A model generated the notes under the pieces. The model made no database searches and had not been told where the DNA came from. It saw nothing but the letters and a program-made list of their open reading frames with translations. From Rhodoferax lacus (GTDB taxonomy: Bacteria; Pseudomonadota; Gammaproteobacteria; Burkholderiales; Burkholderiaceae_C), in assembly GCF_003415675.1 (NCBI RefSeq), contig NZ_QFZK01000013.1, positions 32,683 through 96,682 of the forward strand: a stretch of 64,000 nt of DNA, in the 5' to 3' direction. Every line of letters starts with the position of its first letter. Within the stretch, counting starts at the first letter, position 1. The position numbers and the translations under genes were made by a program. Shown here in pieces: positions 35,890 through 44,948 of the stretch.

Positions 35890-36938
35890 TCAGGCGACGG
35901 CGTGCGCGATGCGTTCAATGGCGCTTTGGGCCTGGCCCAGGGCAAGGTCCAGTTGCTCAAGCGCCCGCGTGGATTCGGACGTGCCGCACAGCACCAGTTC
36001 CAGCGCTGCGGCACGGTCACCACCACCTGCGGCCACACCGGTGCGGCAAAGCTGCGCAGCGATTCGATCACCGCCTGCAGGCCGGGGCGCTGGTCGCCCG
36101 GGCATTCCAGCAACAGCAGCAACCAGCGCAGGGCCGAGGCCAGCCACAGGCCCGAGGACGAGAGCTCCAGCATGGAGCGCACGGCGCGCTCCAGCCCGGC
36201 CAGGTCACCGCGCCCCAGCAGGGCCAGGGCCGCCACCACAAAGTCTTCGTACACCGCGCCGCCATTGGCATCGCCCACGGGCAACACCAGCTGGTGCAGG
36301 GGCAGAGCCACCGTGCTTACCTGCTCGGGCACATAGCGAAAGTGTTCCTGCAGCTGCGCCAGGGGCGCGTTGCTGATGAACGCAAAGCGCAGCTGGCAGC
36401 GGTAGGCATCGAGTTCGTTCAGCGGGGCCCAGGCCTCGCCACTGTCCACGTGTTGCCACAGCAGGCCGGGCAGTTGGCGCGCCTGGTAGAAGGGGTCTTC
36501 GCCCTTGAAGAAGCATTCGGGCTCGGGCGTGTAGGCCAGCCACAGCAAGTCTGCTGCCGGCCCGCCAGTGGTCTCGGCACAAGCCGCGCGGTACCAGTCC
36601 ATGCGCAGGGCTTCGGGCACACCCGCGAGTGACTGCATGCAGGCAACCAGGTCATGCGCGGCAGTGCTGACCGTGGGCGTGGCCTGGGCCGTTGCACTGT
36701 CTGTGTCCTGGCCTGCATCTCGTGCTGCCGGAATCAGGTGGCGCAGGGCCTGGGCCAGGGCGGCGGATTCGCTGCTGTGTGCCGAGAGCTGGCTGTCGCC
36801 GGACTCGATGCGGTCCAGCAGGCGGCTGACAAAGTCCATGGCTTCGAGCAGCTGGTCGGCCAGGTCCTGGCTGAAGTCCAGGTCACCATCGCGCACCACC
36901 ACCATCAGGTCTTCCGCGGCATGCAGCACGCGTGACAT
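35890..36938 (-). pseudogene. CheA-derived fragment: no P1 phospho-His, no kinase, one frameshift
   Basis: The frame right after cheB reads NSGLFDFPEMSRVLHAAEDLM, the second half of a CheA P1 (Hpt) domain. The His-containing helix that should precede it is missing, because the sequence upstream is the 3' end of cheB. A long middle region follows (PEPECFFKGEDPF, then YRCQLRFAFIS). Near 36010-36030 the frame is lost: the natural ending AALELVLCGTSES...RIAHAVA continues in a second frame and stops at 35890, just before the next gene. A single missing base explains this. There is no HATPase or CheW-like part. The first available start is the ATG at 36938. Confidence 0.7.
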
Positions 36939-36948
36939 TTCCGGAAAG

Positions 36949-38046
36949 TCAAACAGCCCGCTGTTGGGCGATGTCTTCGGCGCCCAGGACGACCGAGGCG
37001 CCGCCGCGCTTGATGAGTTCTGCAGGCATTCCAAACACCACGCAGGAGTCTTCCGACTCGGCAATCGTGCGGCCGCCCTGTTGTTTGATCTGGGCGAAGG
37101 CTTCAGCGCCATCGCTGCCCATGCCGGTGAGCATCACGCCCAGCACCTGCGCGGGCTCGAAGTGCTCCAGCGCCGAGCGGCCCAAGAGCTCCACCGAGGG
37201 GTGCCAGAGGTGGCTGGCGCTCTCGGGTTTGGCAATCACCATGGGGTGGCCCCCCCGGTGCACCACCTGCATGTCGGCTCCTCCCTTGGCGATGTAGACC
37301 GTGCCGCGCTCCAGTGCCATGGGGCTGCTCACCTCCACCACCTTGAGGGCGCACAGGCCGTTCATGCGTTCGGCAAACGACAGGGTAAAACTGGCCGGCA
37401 TGTGCTGCGCCACCAGCACCGGCCAGGGCAGGTCGGCCGGCAGTTTGGGAAGAATCATCTCCAGCGTGCGCGGCCCGCCGGTGGACACGCCAATCAGCAC
37501 CACGCCTGCTCGGCTGGCCGTGTTGCGCGGGCCTGGCGTGCTGCTGGCGGGCACCAGACGGGCCGGGCTGGAAGGGGCCAGCCTGGCCGGTGCAGGCCGC
37601 GCCGCACGTGCAGTGCTTGAGGGCGCCATGCGGGCTGCCACGGGTGGCTTGAGCCGGGCCCGTGCGGCCGTGCGCACCTTGCTGATGACGCTCTCGCGGA
37701 TGGTGTCTATGGACAGCGAGATCGTGCCGCCGGGCTTGACCACATAGTCCACCGCGCCCAGGTTGAGCGCCTCCAGCGTGGCCAGGGCGCCCTTCTGTGT
37801 GAGCGAGGACACCATCACCACCGGCACCGGGCGCTCCAGCATGATGAGCGAGAGCGCGGTCAGCCCGTCCATCTCCGGCATGTTGATGTCCAGGGTGACC
37901 ACGTCGGGCTCGAAAGCCTTGTTCTCCAGCACCGCCTCGCGGCCGTTGCGGGCCAGGCGGATGTCAAAGTCCGGCTCGGCCTCGAAGAGCGCAGAGAGCT
38001 GCCGGCGCATCAGGGCCGAGTCGTCCACGATCAGCAGCTTGATCAT
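36949..38046 (-). CDS. cheB: Chemotaxis protein-glutamate methylesterase
   Basis: The 365-aa protein has an N-terminal receiver domain (phospho-acceptor Asp in TLDINMPEMDG), an Ala/Pro/Arg-rich linker (about residues 135-175) and a C-terminal methylesterase domain with the catalytic triad: Ser in GVSTGGPRT, His in AQHMPASF and Asp in LTGMGSDGA. It removes methyl groups from receptors when phosphorylated by CheA. No cheR is seen in the window. The stop codon lies inside the sequence homologous to CheA P1, so the end of the gene coincides with a deletion junction. Confidence 0.93.
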   Translation of the reverse strand: MIKLLIVDDSALMRRQLSALFEAEPDFDIRLARNGREAVLENKAFEPDVVTLDINMPEMDGLTALSLIMLERPVPVVMVSSLTQKGALATLEALNLGAVDYVVKPGGTISLSIDTIRESVISKVRTAARARLKPPVAARMAPSSTARAARPAPARLAPSSPARLVPASSTPGPRNTASRAGVVLIGVSTGGPRTLEMILPKLPADLPWPVLVAQHMPASFTLSFAERMNGLCALKVVEVSSPMALERGTVYIAKGGADMQVVHRGGHPMVIAKPESASHLWHPSVELLGRSALEHFEPAQVLGVMLTGMGSDGAEAFAQIKQQGGRTIAESEDSCVVFGMPAELIKRGGASVVLGAEDIAQQRAV

Positions 38047-38065
38047 CCGGTGCGTCCTTTTCCGC

Positions 38066-39640
38066 TCAGGCCGCTGTGAGTTCAGCCAGCTCGGCCAGGT
38101 CGGCGCGGTCCTGGGTTTCGAACAGGTGGGAGGGTTCGATGAGCTGCACCATGCGATGCTGCTTCTCTAGATTGGCCATGCGCGAGAGCAGGCCACTGAG
38201 CTCGCCCGAGAGGCGGGGCGCGGCCTCGATGTCGGACTTGTGGATCTTGAGCACCTCCACCACCGAGTCGACGATAAAGCCGGTGCGCGCACCGTCAATC
38301 AGGAACACCATGATGCGCTGGCGGTCGCTGCGCTCTATCTGCTCCAGGCCCAGGCGGCGGCGCAGGTCCAGCACCGGCAGCACGGCGCCGCGCAGGTTGA
38401 TCACACCTTCCACCGCAGCCGGTGCCTTGGGTACGCGGGTGAGCTGTTCGGCCACGCGCACGATTTCCTGCACGCTCTCGATCGGCACGCCAAACTCTTC
38501 GCGGCCCAGCAGGAAGACCACCACCTGCTCTTCGTCATCGCGCTGGCCGTCGTTCTGCGTTGCGGCCTGGGCGGGGGTGTCTGTGTTGTTCATGGTGTCC
38601 ACCGTGCTGAGTGCGGCCTTCACGGCGGAGTGCCGGAACATATGGGCCACCGACAAAATCGAGACCATGCGTTTGCCGTCATCGAGGCGGCAGATCTGTG
38701 CAATCTCGGACAGGTCGCCGTCCTTGGCCAGCAGCCCCGGCATGGCGTCCACCGCCGAGCGGGCCACGCGCAGCACTTCGTTGACGCTGTCCATCACCAC
38801 GCCCACGGCGGCACTGCCCAGCGACACCACCACGATGCGGCTGTTCTCGTCGGCCGCGCGCTCGGGCAGGCCGAACATGCGGCGCAGCGACACCAGCGGC
38901 AGCAGGCGGTTGCGCAGGGTCATCACACCCAGCACATGGGCCGGCGCGTGCGGCACCTGCACGATGGTGTCGGGCAGCTGCACGATTTCCTGCACGTCGT
39001 CGATGGCAATCGCGTACTCCTGTTGCGCTACTTCAAAGCTCACCAGATGCAACTCGTCGCTGATGGCTTCCTGCGCTGCCGCCGGCGGGCCTGAGGACTC
39101 CAGCGCACTACCGGCCTGGTTGCGGCTGGCATCGAGCGCGCCGGCAAACTCGGTGGCAATCAGCTTGGCAAAGTCCAGCACCATGATCATGGGATAGCCG
39201 CCCACGTCCTTGAGCAGGCCCGAGACCAACTCGGTGTTCACCGTGGCGTTGATGGAGCCCACGCCCTCGATCTGGCGCGGGTCCACACCCACCACGCTGA
39301 CCACGCGGTCCACCACAAAGCCCAGGGGCTGGCCCTGGTCAATCACCACGGCGCGGGTGGCGTCGTCGTAGGCGCGCTCTTCAAAGCCGAAGATGCGGCG
39401 CAGGCTGACAATGGGCAGCACCTTGCCGCGCAGGTTCGCCAGGCCATCGAGCGAGCGCGGTGCCAGCGGCACCTTGACCACACCGGGCACGCGGATGATT
39501 TCCTGCACCGGCGCCATGTCCACCGCGAACACCTCGGTGCCCACGAAGAAGGTGACGTACTGCCGCGTGTCCGAGGTTTTCAGGGCGGCATCGATCTCTT
39601 GCGCGGTCTCGCTGCGCGTGGTGGGGGTGGCGGTGTTCAT
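38066..39640 (-). CDS. CheW-like adaptor with three tandem CheW domains
   Basis: The 524-aa protein carries three CheW folds: about residues 25-165 (YVTFFVGTEVFAVDMAPVQEIIRVPGVVKVP), 190-335 (LHLVSFEVAQQEYAIAIDDVQEIVQLPD) and 370-510 (VVVFLLGREEFGVPIESVQEIVRVAEQ). Each has the NLRGxVLPxxxLR-type motif. The ATG overlaps the end of the receptor gene (ATGA), so the two are translationally coupled. It should link the double-tip receptor to a CheA. An ATG at 38593 begins the third domain with GGTG upstream, which suggests an ancestral fusion with a separate cheW or an internal start. Confidence 0.9.
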   Translation of the reverse strand: MNTATPTTRSETAQEIDAALKTSDTRQYVTFFVGTEVFAVDMAPVQEIIRVPGVVKVPLAPRSLDGLANLRGKVLPIVSLRRIFGFEERAYDDATRAVVIDQGQPLGFVVDRVVSVVGVDPRQIEGVGSINATVNTELVSGLLKDVGGYPMIMVLDFAKLIATEFAGALDASRNQAGSALESSGPPAAAQEAISDELHLVSFEVAQQEYAIAIDDVQEIVQLPDTIVQVPHAPAHVLGVMTLRNRLLPLVSLRRMFGLPERAADENSRIVVVSLGSAAVGVVMDSVNEVLRVARSAVDAMPGLLAKDGDLSEIAQICRLDDGKRMVSILSVAHMFRHSAVKAALSTVDTMNNTDTPAQAATQNDGQRDDEEQVVVFLLGREEFGVPIESVQEIVRVAEQLTRVPKAPAAVEGVINLRGAVLPVLDLRRRLGLEQIERSDRQRIMVFLIDGARTGFIVDSVVEVLKIHKSDIEAAPRLSGELSGLLSRMANLEKQHRMVQLIEPSHLFETQDRADLAELAELTAA

Positions 39641-41550
39641 GCGCTTTGCAGCTCGTCGGCGAGCGATGCGATTTCTTCCACGGCGGCCGAGAGCTGCTCG
39701 GCGGCCTGCGACTGCTGGCGCGCCACGGCTGCGGCCTCGCCGGCAGACTTGTCGGCCTGCTGTGCGGCGGCGGCAATCTGGTCCACCCCGGTCTTGACCT
39801 GGGTGATGGCCGCGGCAATGTCGTTGGCGGCGGCCAGGATCTCGCTGGTGCCGGTGTCCACCGCATTCATGTCGGTCTCAATCAGCACCAGGCTGGTGGT
39901 GATGGTCTTGGCCTTGTCGGCCGCGCCCGAGGCGGTGGCCATGATTTCGCCCAGGTCGCGCCCCACAATGCTGATCTGGTCCTGCACCGAGCGCACCAGG
40001 TCCTTGATGCGGTCGGCATTCTCGGCCGAGTCATGCGCCAGATTGCGGATGTCGGTGGCCACCACCACAAAGCCCTTGCCGAACTCACCGGCGCGGGCCG
40101 CTTCGATCGAGCCGTTCACGGCCAGCATATTGGTCTGGATGGAGACAGTGGTGATGGCGTCCACGATCTTGTCGATGCGACGCGACACCAGCTCCAGCTC
40201 CTTGATCTGCTTGAGGCTCACGCGCGAAGCGTCCACCGACGATGAAATGCCGGTGATCAGGCTGTCGATACTGGTCTTGTTGGTGTCCAGCAGGCTCTTG
40301 ATGGCGCCGACTTTTTCGCCGCTGGCACGGCCCAGCTTCTGCGCCATCTCCACGCCTTTTTCAATTTGCGAGATCGCAGCGGCCACCTCTTCGGTGCCGC
40401 TGGACTGCACCTGCGCGCCCTTGAGGATCTGGTCAATGGCCGACAGGATCTGCGTGCCCGAGCGGGTGATTTCCTGCACGGCGGAGGACAGCTGCTCGGC
40501 GGCCGAGGCCACCTCTTCGGCGCTCTTGGCCACGTCGGTGCTGTTCTTCAGGTCTTCGGACAGCTCGGCCAGGCTTTGCGCACCGGCTTCGCACTCGGCC
40601 AGGGCCTGGCTTTGCTGGGCCACGGTCTTGGCCGACTCTTCGGCAGCGGCCGACTGCTCTTCGGCAGCGGCGGCAATTTCCTCTGACCCCTTGAGGGCCT
40701 GCTTGGCTGCACTGGTGGACTGCTGGGCGCCCACGGCAATCTCGCGCACGCCGCGCACGATCTCGATGGCATCCACACGGATCTGTTCGAGCTGCAAGGT
40801 CACCTTCTTGCCGTTCTCGACTTCGCTGAGCACGCGCTCCACCGAGGTGCCCATGCCCTCGGCGATGACTTTGACTTCCTGCTGGATCTGGCCCACCAGG
40901 TCCTGGATCTGCTTGGCGCTTTTCTCGGAGGTCTCGGCCAGGGTGCGCACCTCGTCGGCCACCACCGCAAAGCCCTTGCCGTGCTGACCGGCGCGTGCGG
41001 CTTCAATGGCGGCGTTGAGGGCCAGCAGGTTGGTCTGGTCGGCAATGCGGGCCACGGCCTTGACGATTTCGCCGATGTTGGCGGCCTGTTTTTCCAGCTC
41101 CACCACCATGGTGACCGAGGCGCCCTGGCGCTCGGCTGCCACGCTGACGTTTTGCACCAGGCTGGCCACTTCGCCACTGATCTGTGCCACCAGGGTCTGG
41201 ATGGCTTCGGACTTGGTCTGGCTGATGTCGGCGTTCTGCAGCTGGCGCGCAATCGCACCTTCCACCTGGGTCAGCGCGGCCAGTGACTCTTGCGCTGCAC
41301 CCGAGGCTTCTTCGGCGCCGGTGGCGATCTGGTCGGAGGCGCGCTTCATCTCTTCGGCCGAAGCGGCGGCGCTGTTGATGCCCGAGGACAGTTCGGCCGT
41401 GGCTGCGGCAATGCGCTCGGCGGCTTGCTGCTGCTTGGCCAGGGTGCGGGCGCGTTTGCGTTGGGCGTCAGACTCGCGGGCGGCCGCTGCGCTGGGCTTG
41501 CCGGCGTCCATGGAAGAGGATACGGGAGAGAACTTCTTGATCAGCGCCAT
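39637..41550 (-). CDS. Soluble chemoreceptor with two MCP signalling tips
   Basis: The 637-aa protein has no transmembrane helix and is almost all coiled coil. It contains two receptor hairpin tips: residues 166-202 (DQTNLLALNAAIEAARAG) and a divergent one at about 462-503 (IQTNMLAVNGSIEAARAGEFGKGF). Flanking segments are rich in Ala, Glu and Gln, as in methylation helices. A normal receptor has one tip. The layout suggests a tandem duplication within one chain that could contact two kinase/CheW units. It is the first gene of the receptor-cheW-cheB run and has NarL-type site candidates upstream. Confidence 0.9.
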   Translation of the reverse strand: MALIKKFSPVSSSMDAGKPSAAAARESDAQRKRARTLAKQQQAAERIAAATAELSSGINSAAASAEEMKRASDQIATGAEEASGAAQESLAALTQVEGAIARQLQNADISQTKSEAIQTLVAQISGEVASLVQNVSVAAERQGASVTMVVELEKQAANIGEIVKAVARIADQTNLLALNAAIEAARAGQHGKGFAVVADEVRTLAETSEKSAKQIQDLVGQIQQEVKVIAEGMGTSVERVLSEVENGKKVTLQLEQIRVDAIEIVRGVREIAVGAQQSTSAAKQALKGSEEIAAAAEEQSAAAEESAKTVAQQSQALAECEAGAQSLAELSEDLKNSTDVAKSAEEVASAAEQLSSAVQEITRSGTQILSAIDQILKGAQVQSSGTEEVAAAISQIEKGVEMAQKLGRASGEKVGAIKSLLDTNKTSIDSLITGISSSVDASRVSLKQIKELELVSRRIDKIVDAITTVSIQTNMLAVNGSIEAARAGEFGKGFVVVATDIRNLAHDSAENADRIKDLVRSVQDQISIVGRDLGEIMATASGAADKAKTITTSLVLIETDMNAVDTGTSEILAAANDIAAAITQVKTGVDQIAAAAQQADKSAGEAAAVARQQSQAAEQLSAAVEEIASLADELQSA

Positions 41551-41664
41551 GGTGCGCTCCTTTTGCAGTGAATGTGTCGGTCGGACCTTTCAGCCTGGAG
41601 GGGCTGAAATGCTCGACAGGTATCGAACATGCATTCAATGTAGAAGGGGCGTTTGCCCGGGCAC

Positions 41665-41703
41665 TACCCTGGCACCGGTAGCGCCACTACCTAAATCTAG
41701 GTA
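41665..41703. promoter_or_regulatory. Two tandem 7-2-7 inverted repeats, NarL/LuxR-type response-regulator site candidates
   Basis: Site 1 is TACCCTG-GC-ACCGGTA (41665-41680); site 2 is TACCTAA-AT-CTAGGTA (41688-41703). Their centres lie 23 bases apart, 115-150 bases upstream of the receptor start. Both match the 7-2-7 head-to-head TACC heptamer layout used by NarL-family regulators. The gene for such a regulator ends 17 bases away. Direct control of the receptor operon is inferred. Confidence 0.5.
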
Positions 41704-41719
41704 GTCAACCGGACTTTCG

Positions 41720-42397
41720 TTACAAAGTATTGTCCGGTACAGGAGACTGCGACAGGGGGCGCTCGCCACGCTCGTTGTCCACCACATAGCGTGTCAGGGC
41801 AGCCACGCTGTGGCGGTCGAGCTTGCGCATGATGTTGCGCCGGTGCACGTCCACGGTGGAGGTGGCAATCGACAGCGCTTCGGCAATCTGCGCCGAGGTG
41901 TAGCCAGTGGTCACCAACTTAAGGACCTGGCGTTCGCGCTCGCCCAGCACCACCTGGGGCGTGCTGCGCCGGCCCTGCTCCACCAGGGCACCGGCCATCT
42001 CGCCCGACACGTCCGGGCACAGGTAGGTGCGGCCACCCAGCACGGCGCGTATGGCGCGCAGCAGCTCGTCGCTGGCCTCCATCTTGGTGACAAAGCCGCT
42101 GGCACCGGCCCCCAGCATCTCCATCACATGGCGCTGGTCCGAATAGGCCGACAGGGCCACCACCTTCACCATGGGCAGTGCGCGCTTGAGGTCACGGGTG
42201 ACATCGATGCCATTCATGCCCGGCATGGTGATGTCCATGCACACCACGTGCGGCGCGCATGCCGCCACCTGTTCCATCACCTGCGTGCCGTCGCCGGTTT
42301 GCCCCACCACCACCATGTCGGGCTGGGCCGCCAGAAGGCCGCACTGGGCTTCGCGGAAGATGTGGTGGTCGTCAGCCAGGAAGACGCGGATTTTCAT
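41720..42397 (-). CDS. NarL/FixJ-family response regulator
   Basis: The 225-aa protein has a receiver domain (LADDHHIFREA; phospho-acceptor Asp in CMDITMPGMNG; switch region VVALSAYSD; Lys in FVTKME) and a C-terminal LuxR-type helix-turn-helix (LGERERQVLKLVTTGYTSAQIAEAL, then STVDVHRRNIMRKL). The cognate sensor kinase gene lies 23 bases upstream. It probably controls the receptor operon next to it through the repeats at 41665-41703. Confidence 0.92.
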   Translation of the reverse strand: MKIRVFLADDHHIFREAQCGLLAAQPDMVVVGQTGDGTQVMEQVAACAPHVVCMDITMPGMNGIDVTRDLKRALPMVKVVALSAYSDQRHVMEMLGAGASGFVTKMEASDELLRAIRAVLGGRTYLCPDVSGEMAGALVEQGRRSTPQVVLGERERQVLKLVTTGYTSAQIAEALSIATSTVDVHRRNIMRKLDRHSVAALTRYVVDNERGERPLSQSPVPDNTL

Positions 42398-42420
42398 GGT
42401 CTGCCTTCGTTAGGGTTTGC

Positions 42421-43584
42421 TCATAGCTGCACGAGGGCGCGCGTGCCCTTGCCGGGCACCGAGCTCAGGGTGAACCTGCCGCCTATGAACTCGGCGGTTT
42501 CTTTCATGTTGCGCAGGCCGTGGCCGCCCTTTTCGCCAGGGGCGGTCAGCTCCACGCTGTTCTGGTTGAAGCCTATGCCGTTGTCATGCACCGACATCAG
42601 CATGGGCACCACGTCAAGCTGCAGATTCACCAGCACCACCGTGGCACTGGCGTGCTTGGCGCAGTTGGTCAGGGCTTCTTGCAGGATGCGAAACAGCGAG
42701 ATCTCCAGATCGGGCTTGAGCCGCATGTCGCCATGCGGGCAGTGCAGGTGCACCTGCAGCCCGAAGCGCCGCGAGAACTGCAGCACATAGTTCTGCACCA
42801 CGCTGAGCAGGCCGCCGGCGTCCAGCACCGGCGGGTGCAGTTCGGAGCAGATGTCGCGCACGCTCACGGTGGTGTCTTCCAGCAGGGCGCGCGTGTCCTC
42901 GATGCGGTCGGCATAGGCGCGCGAGGCCCGCTCTTGCGGTGTGGCGGTGGTGATCAGGTCCAGGTTGATGCGCAGTGCCGCCAGGTTGGGGCTGGTGCGG
43001 TCATGCAGTTCGCGCGAGAAACGCCTGCGCGCTTCTTCCTGCCCCAGCACCAGGCTGTGGGAGAGTTCTTCCACCCGCAGCGACAGCGCCAGGCGCATGG
43101 TCTCCATGCGCTTGCGCTCGCCCACATCGCTGAGCACGGTGCGCAGCATGGGGTGGCCCGCCGCGTCCTGCGAGAGCACCAGGGTGATGTTGGCCCACCA
43201 GTCGTCGCCTGCGGCATGCGTCATGCGCAGGTCGCAGGACTGCGAGGTCTCCAGCTCCAGCGCCCGCAGGCGCATGAGCTGGAAGCTGTCCTTGTCTTCG
43301 CGGCACACCAGCTCGGGCAGCTTGCGCCCCAGCAGGGCCTGGCGCGGTATGCCCAGCAGGGTGGCGGTGGTGAGGTTGGCTTCGAGGATCTGGCCGGTGG
43401 GTGACAGCGTCACATGGCCCACGGGTGCGCATTCGTAGTAAGCCAGGTAGCGGGCCTGGCTGGTCTCCAGGTCAGTGGCCTGGGTGCGCAGCGCAGCGTT
43501 CTGTGTTTGCAACGCCTCTTGCTGTGCCCGCAGGTGGACAAGCGCGGGCTCGTTGCGCGCGCACTGGCTGGGCATGGCATCCAT
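42421..43584 (-). CDS. PAS-domain sensor histidine kinase (HisKA_3, NarX/DegS type)
   Basis: The 387-aa protein has an N-terminal coiled coil, a PAS domain (about residues 45-165, YYECAPVGHVTLSPTGQILEANLTTATLLG), a HisKA_3 dimerisation region with phospho-His in SRELHDRTSPNLAALR and a HATPase domain (QEALTNCAKHASA, DNGIGF, GHGLRNMKE). There is no transmembrane helix, so it senses a cytoplasmic signal. It pairs with the response regulator immediately downstream. Confidence 0.92.
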   Translation of the reverse strand: MDAMPSQCARNEPALVHLRAQQEALQTQNAALRTQATDLETSQARYLAYYECAPVGHVTLSPTGQILEANLTTATLLGIPRQALLGRKLPELVCREDKDSFQLMRLRALELETSQSCDLRMTHAAGDDWWANITLVLSQDAAGHPMLRTVLSDVGERKRMETMRLALSLRVEELSHSLVLGQEEARRRFSRELHDRTSPNLAALRINLDLITTATPQERASRAYADRIEDTRALLEDTTVSVRDICSELHPPVLDAGGLLSVVQNYVLQFSRRFGLQVHLHCPHGDMRLKPDLEISLFRILQEALTNCAKHASATVVLVNLQLDVVPMLMSVHDNGIGFNQNSVELTAPGEKGGHGLRNMKETAEFIGGRFTLSSVPGKGTRALVQL

Positions 43585-43689
43585 CGTGACCTTTCTGGTT
43601 CTGGCTGCAATGCGCCTCCCTCAAGGCCGAGCAAAACCCATTCTAGGGCTGCTGCTGCTGCGAAGTGTGCTCTCCTGAGTACATCTGGT

Positions 43690-44910
43690 TCAGATGCGCC
43701 ACACCCGCCACCACCACAGGCCGCTCAACACGGCCAGCAGCGTGCTGGCGGCATAGATGGCGCCATAGCCCAGGGTGGCGATAACCCAGCTGGCAGCGGC
43801 AAAGCTCGCGGCCGCCGTCAACGCGCGTGCTGCCGCCTCGGTGGCGTAGCGGGCGTGGAAGAAGCCGTCTCCATAGCTGTGCTTGAGCCAGATGAGGGAG
43901 GCCGGGTAAAAGAAGCCAAAGCTGAAGGCATGCAGCGATTGCAGTGGCACAGCGCACCACAGCTCCGTGCAAAACGGCGTGGCCAGCCAGCGCGCCGCCG
44001 ACACTGCGCAGCAGGCCAGCATCAGGGCTGGGGCGCTGTAGCGTGCCAGTATCCTGCCGCCTTGCCACAGGGCCAGAAATTCGGCGGCCACTGGCAATGC
44101 GCACAGCAGGCCGGTCTGCAGCGGGCCGTGCCCGGTGGACAGCCACCAGGCGCCAAACCAGGTGGTGGAGATGGCCTCGGCCAGGCGCATGCCGGACACC
44201 GCCGCCGCGCCCGGCCAGCGCTGTCCTGTGCTGGTGCTGGTGCTGGTCTGGGCAGCGCTGTCAGGGGTACCCAGGTGCAGCGCTGGTGTGGAAAGGGACT
44301 GGCCTGCGGGATCGTCCCGCAGCGCAGGGGCCGCGTTGGCCATGCCCTGCGTGCCGCGGGTGCCCTCCGTCGCCGCGTGGCTGGCCCTTGCCAGCGCGAT
44401 GCAGCAGGCCAGATAGGCCAGTCCGCACAGGCCCAGCGCCAGGGTAAAGGCGCGCCCCACGCCGCCCAGTGAAAACACCGCGCCCCCGACGGCAGCAGCG
44501 GCCAGAAAGCCAAACGAGCCCCACTTGCGCGCCCGCCCAAAGGCGTGGCCCTGGCCGGCTTGCGCCAGGTCTTCGAGCATTTTGGTTTCGCACAGGGTGT
44601 AGGAGCCCGAGCCAAAGAAAAACGCCAGTGGCACGCACCAGGCCAGCCACTGCGGCGCAACCGCTGCGGTGCACAGCGCCAGGCAGACCCCGCCACCCAT
44701 CAGCACCACGGTGCGGGCAAAGCCCAGGCGCATCCACAGCAGGCGCACAAAGGGCGTGGCCACGAAATAGGCCAGGGTGATGCAGGCCAGCGCCAGGGGT
44801 GCGGCCTGTGGGCTGGACGCCATCAGCGTGCTGGGGCCAAACGCCGTCCACAAGCCCATGAAGGTGAAGTAGGAAGCGAATGCTGCGCTCCACTGGCGGT
44901 AGTGGGTCAT
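43690..44910 (-). CDS. MFS transporter (HcaT/MFS_1-like)
   Basis: The product, about 406 aa from the ATG at 44910 (MTHYRQWSAAFASYF), has roughly twelve hydrophobic segments and a soluble central loop rich in Thr/Ser/Gln (about residues 190-230). The N-terminus matches the 3-phenylpropionate permease/nucleoside symporter-like MFS group. Substrate is unknown. It starts 38 bases after the carboxypeptidase gene on the same strand. Confidence 0.8.
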   Translation of the reverse strand: MTHYRQWSAAFASYFTFMGLWTAFGPSTLMASSPQAAPLALACITLAYFVATPFVRLLWMRLGFARTVVLMGGGVCLALCTAAVAPQWLAWCVPLAFFFGSGSYTLCETKMLEDLAQAGQGHAFGRARKWGSFGFLAAAAVGGAVFSLGGVGRAFTLALGLCGLAYLACCIALARASHAATEGTRGTQGMANAAPALRDDPAGQSLSTPALHLGTPDSAAQTSTSTSTGQRWPGAAAVSGMRLAEAISTTWFGAWWLSTGHGPLQTGLLCALPVAAEFLALWQGGRILARYSAPALMLACCAVSAARWLATPFCTELWCAVPLQSLHAFSFGFFYPASLIWLKHSYGDGFFHARYATEAAARALTAAASFAAASWVIATLGYGAIYAASTLLAVLSGLWWWRVWRI

Positions 44911-44948
44911 CGGCGGGCAGCGCAATCAGGCGGTTGGCCTGACAGGCA

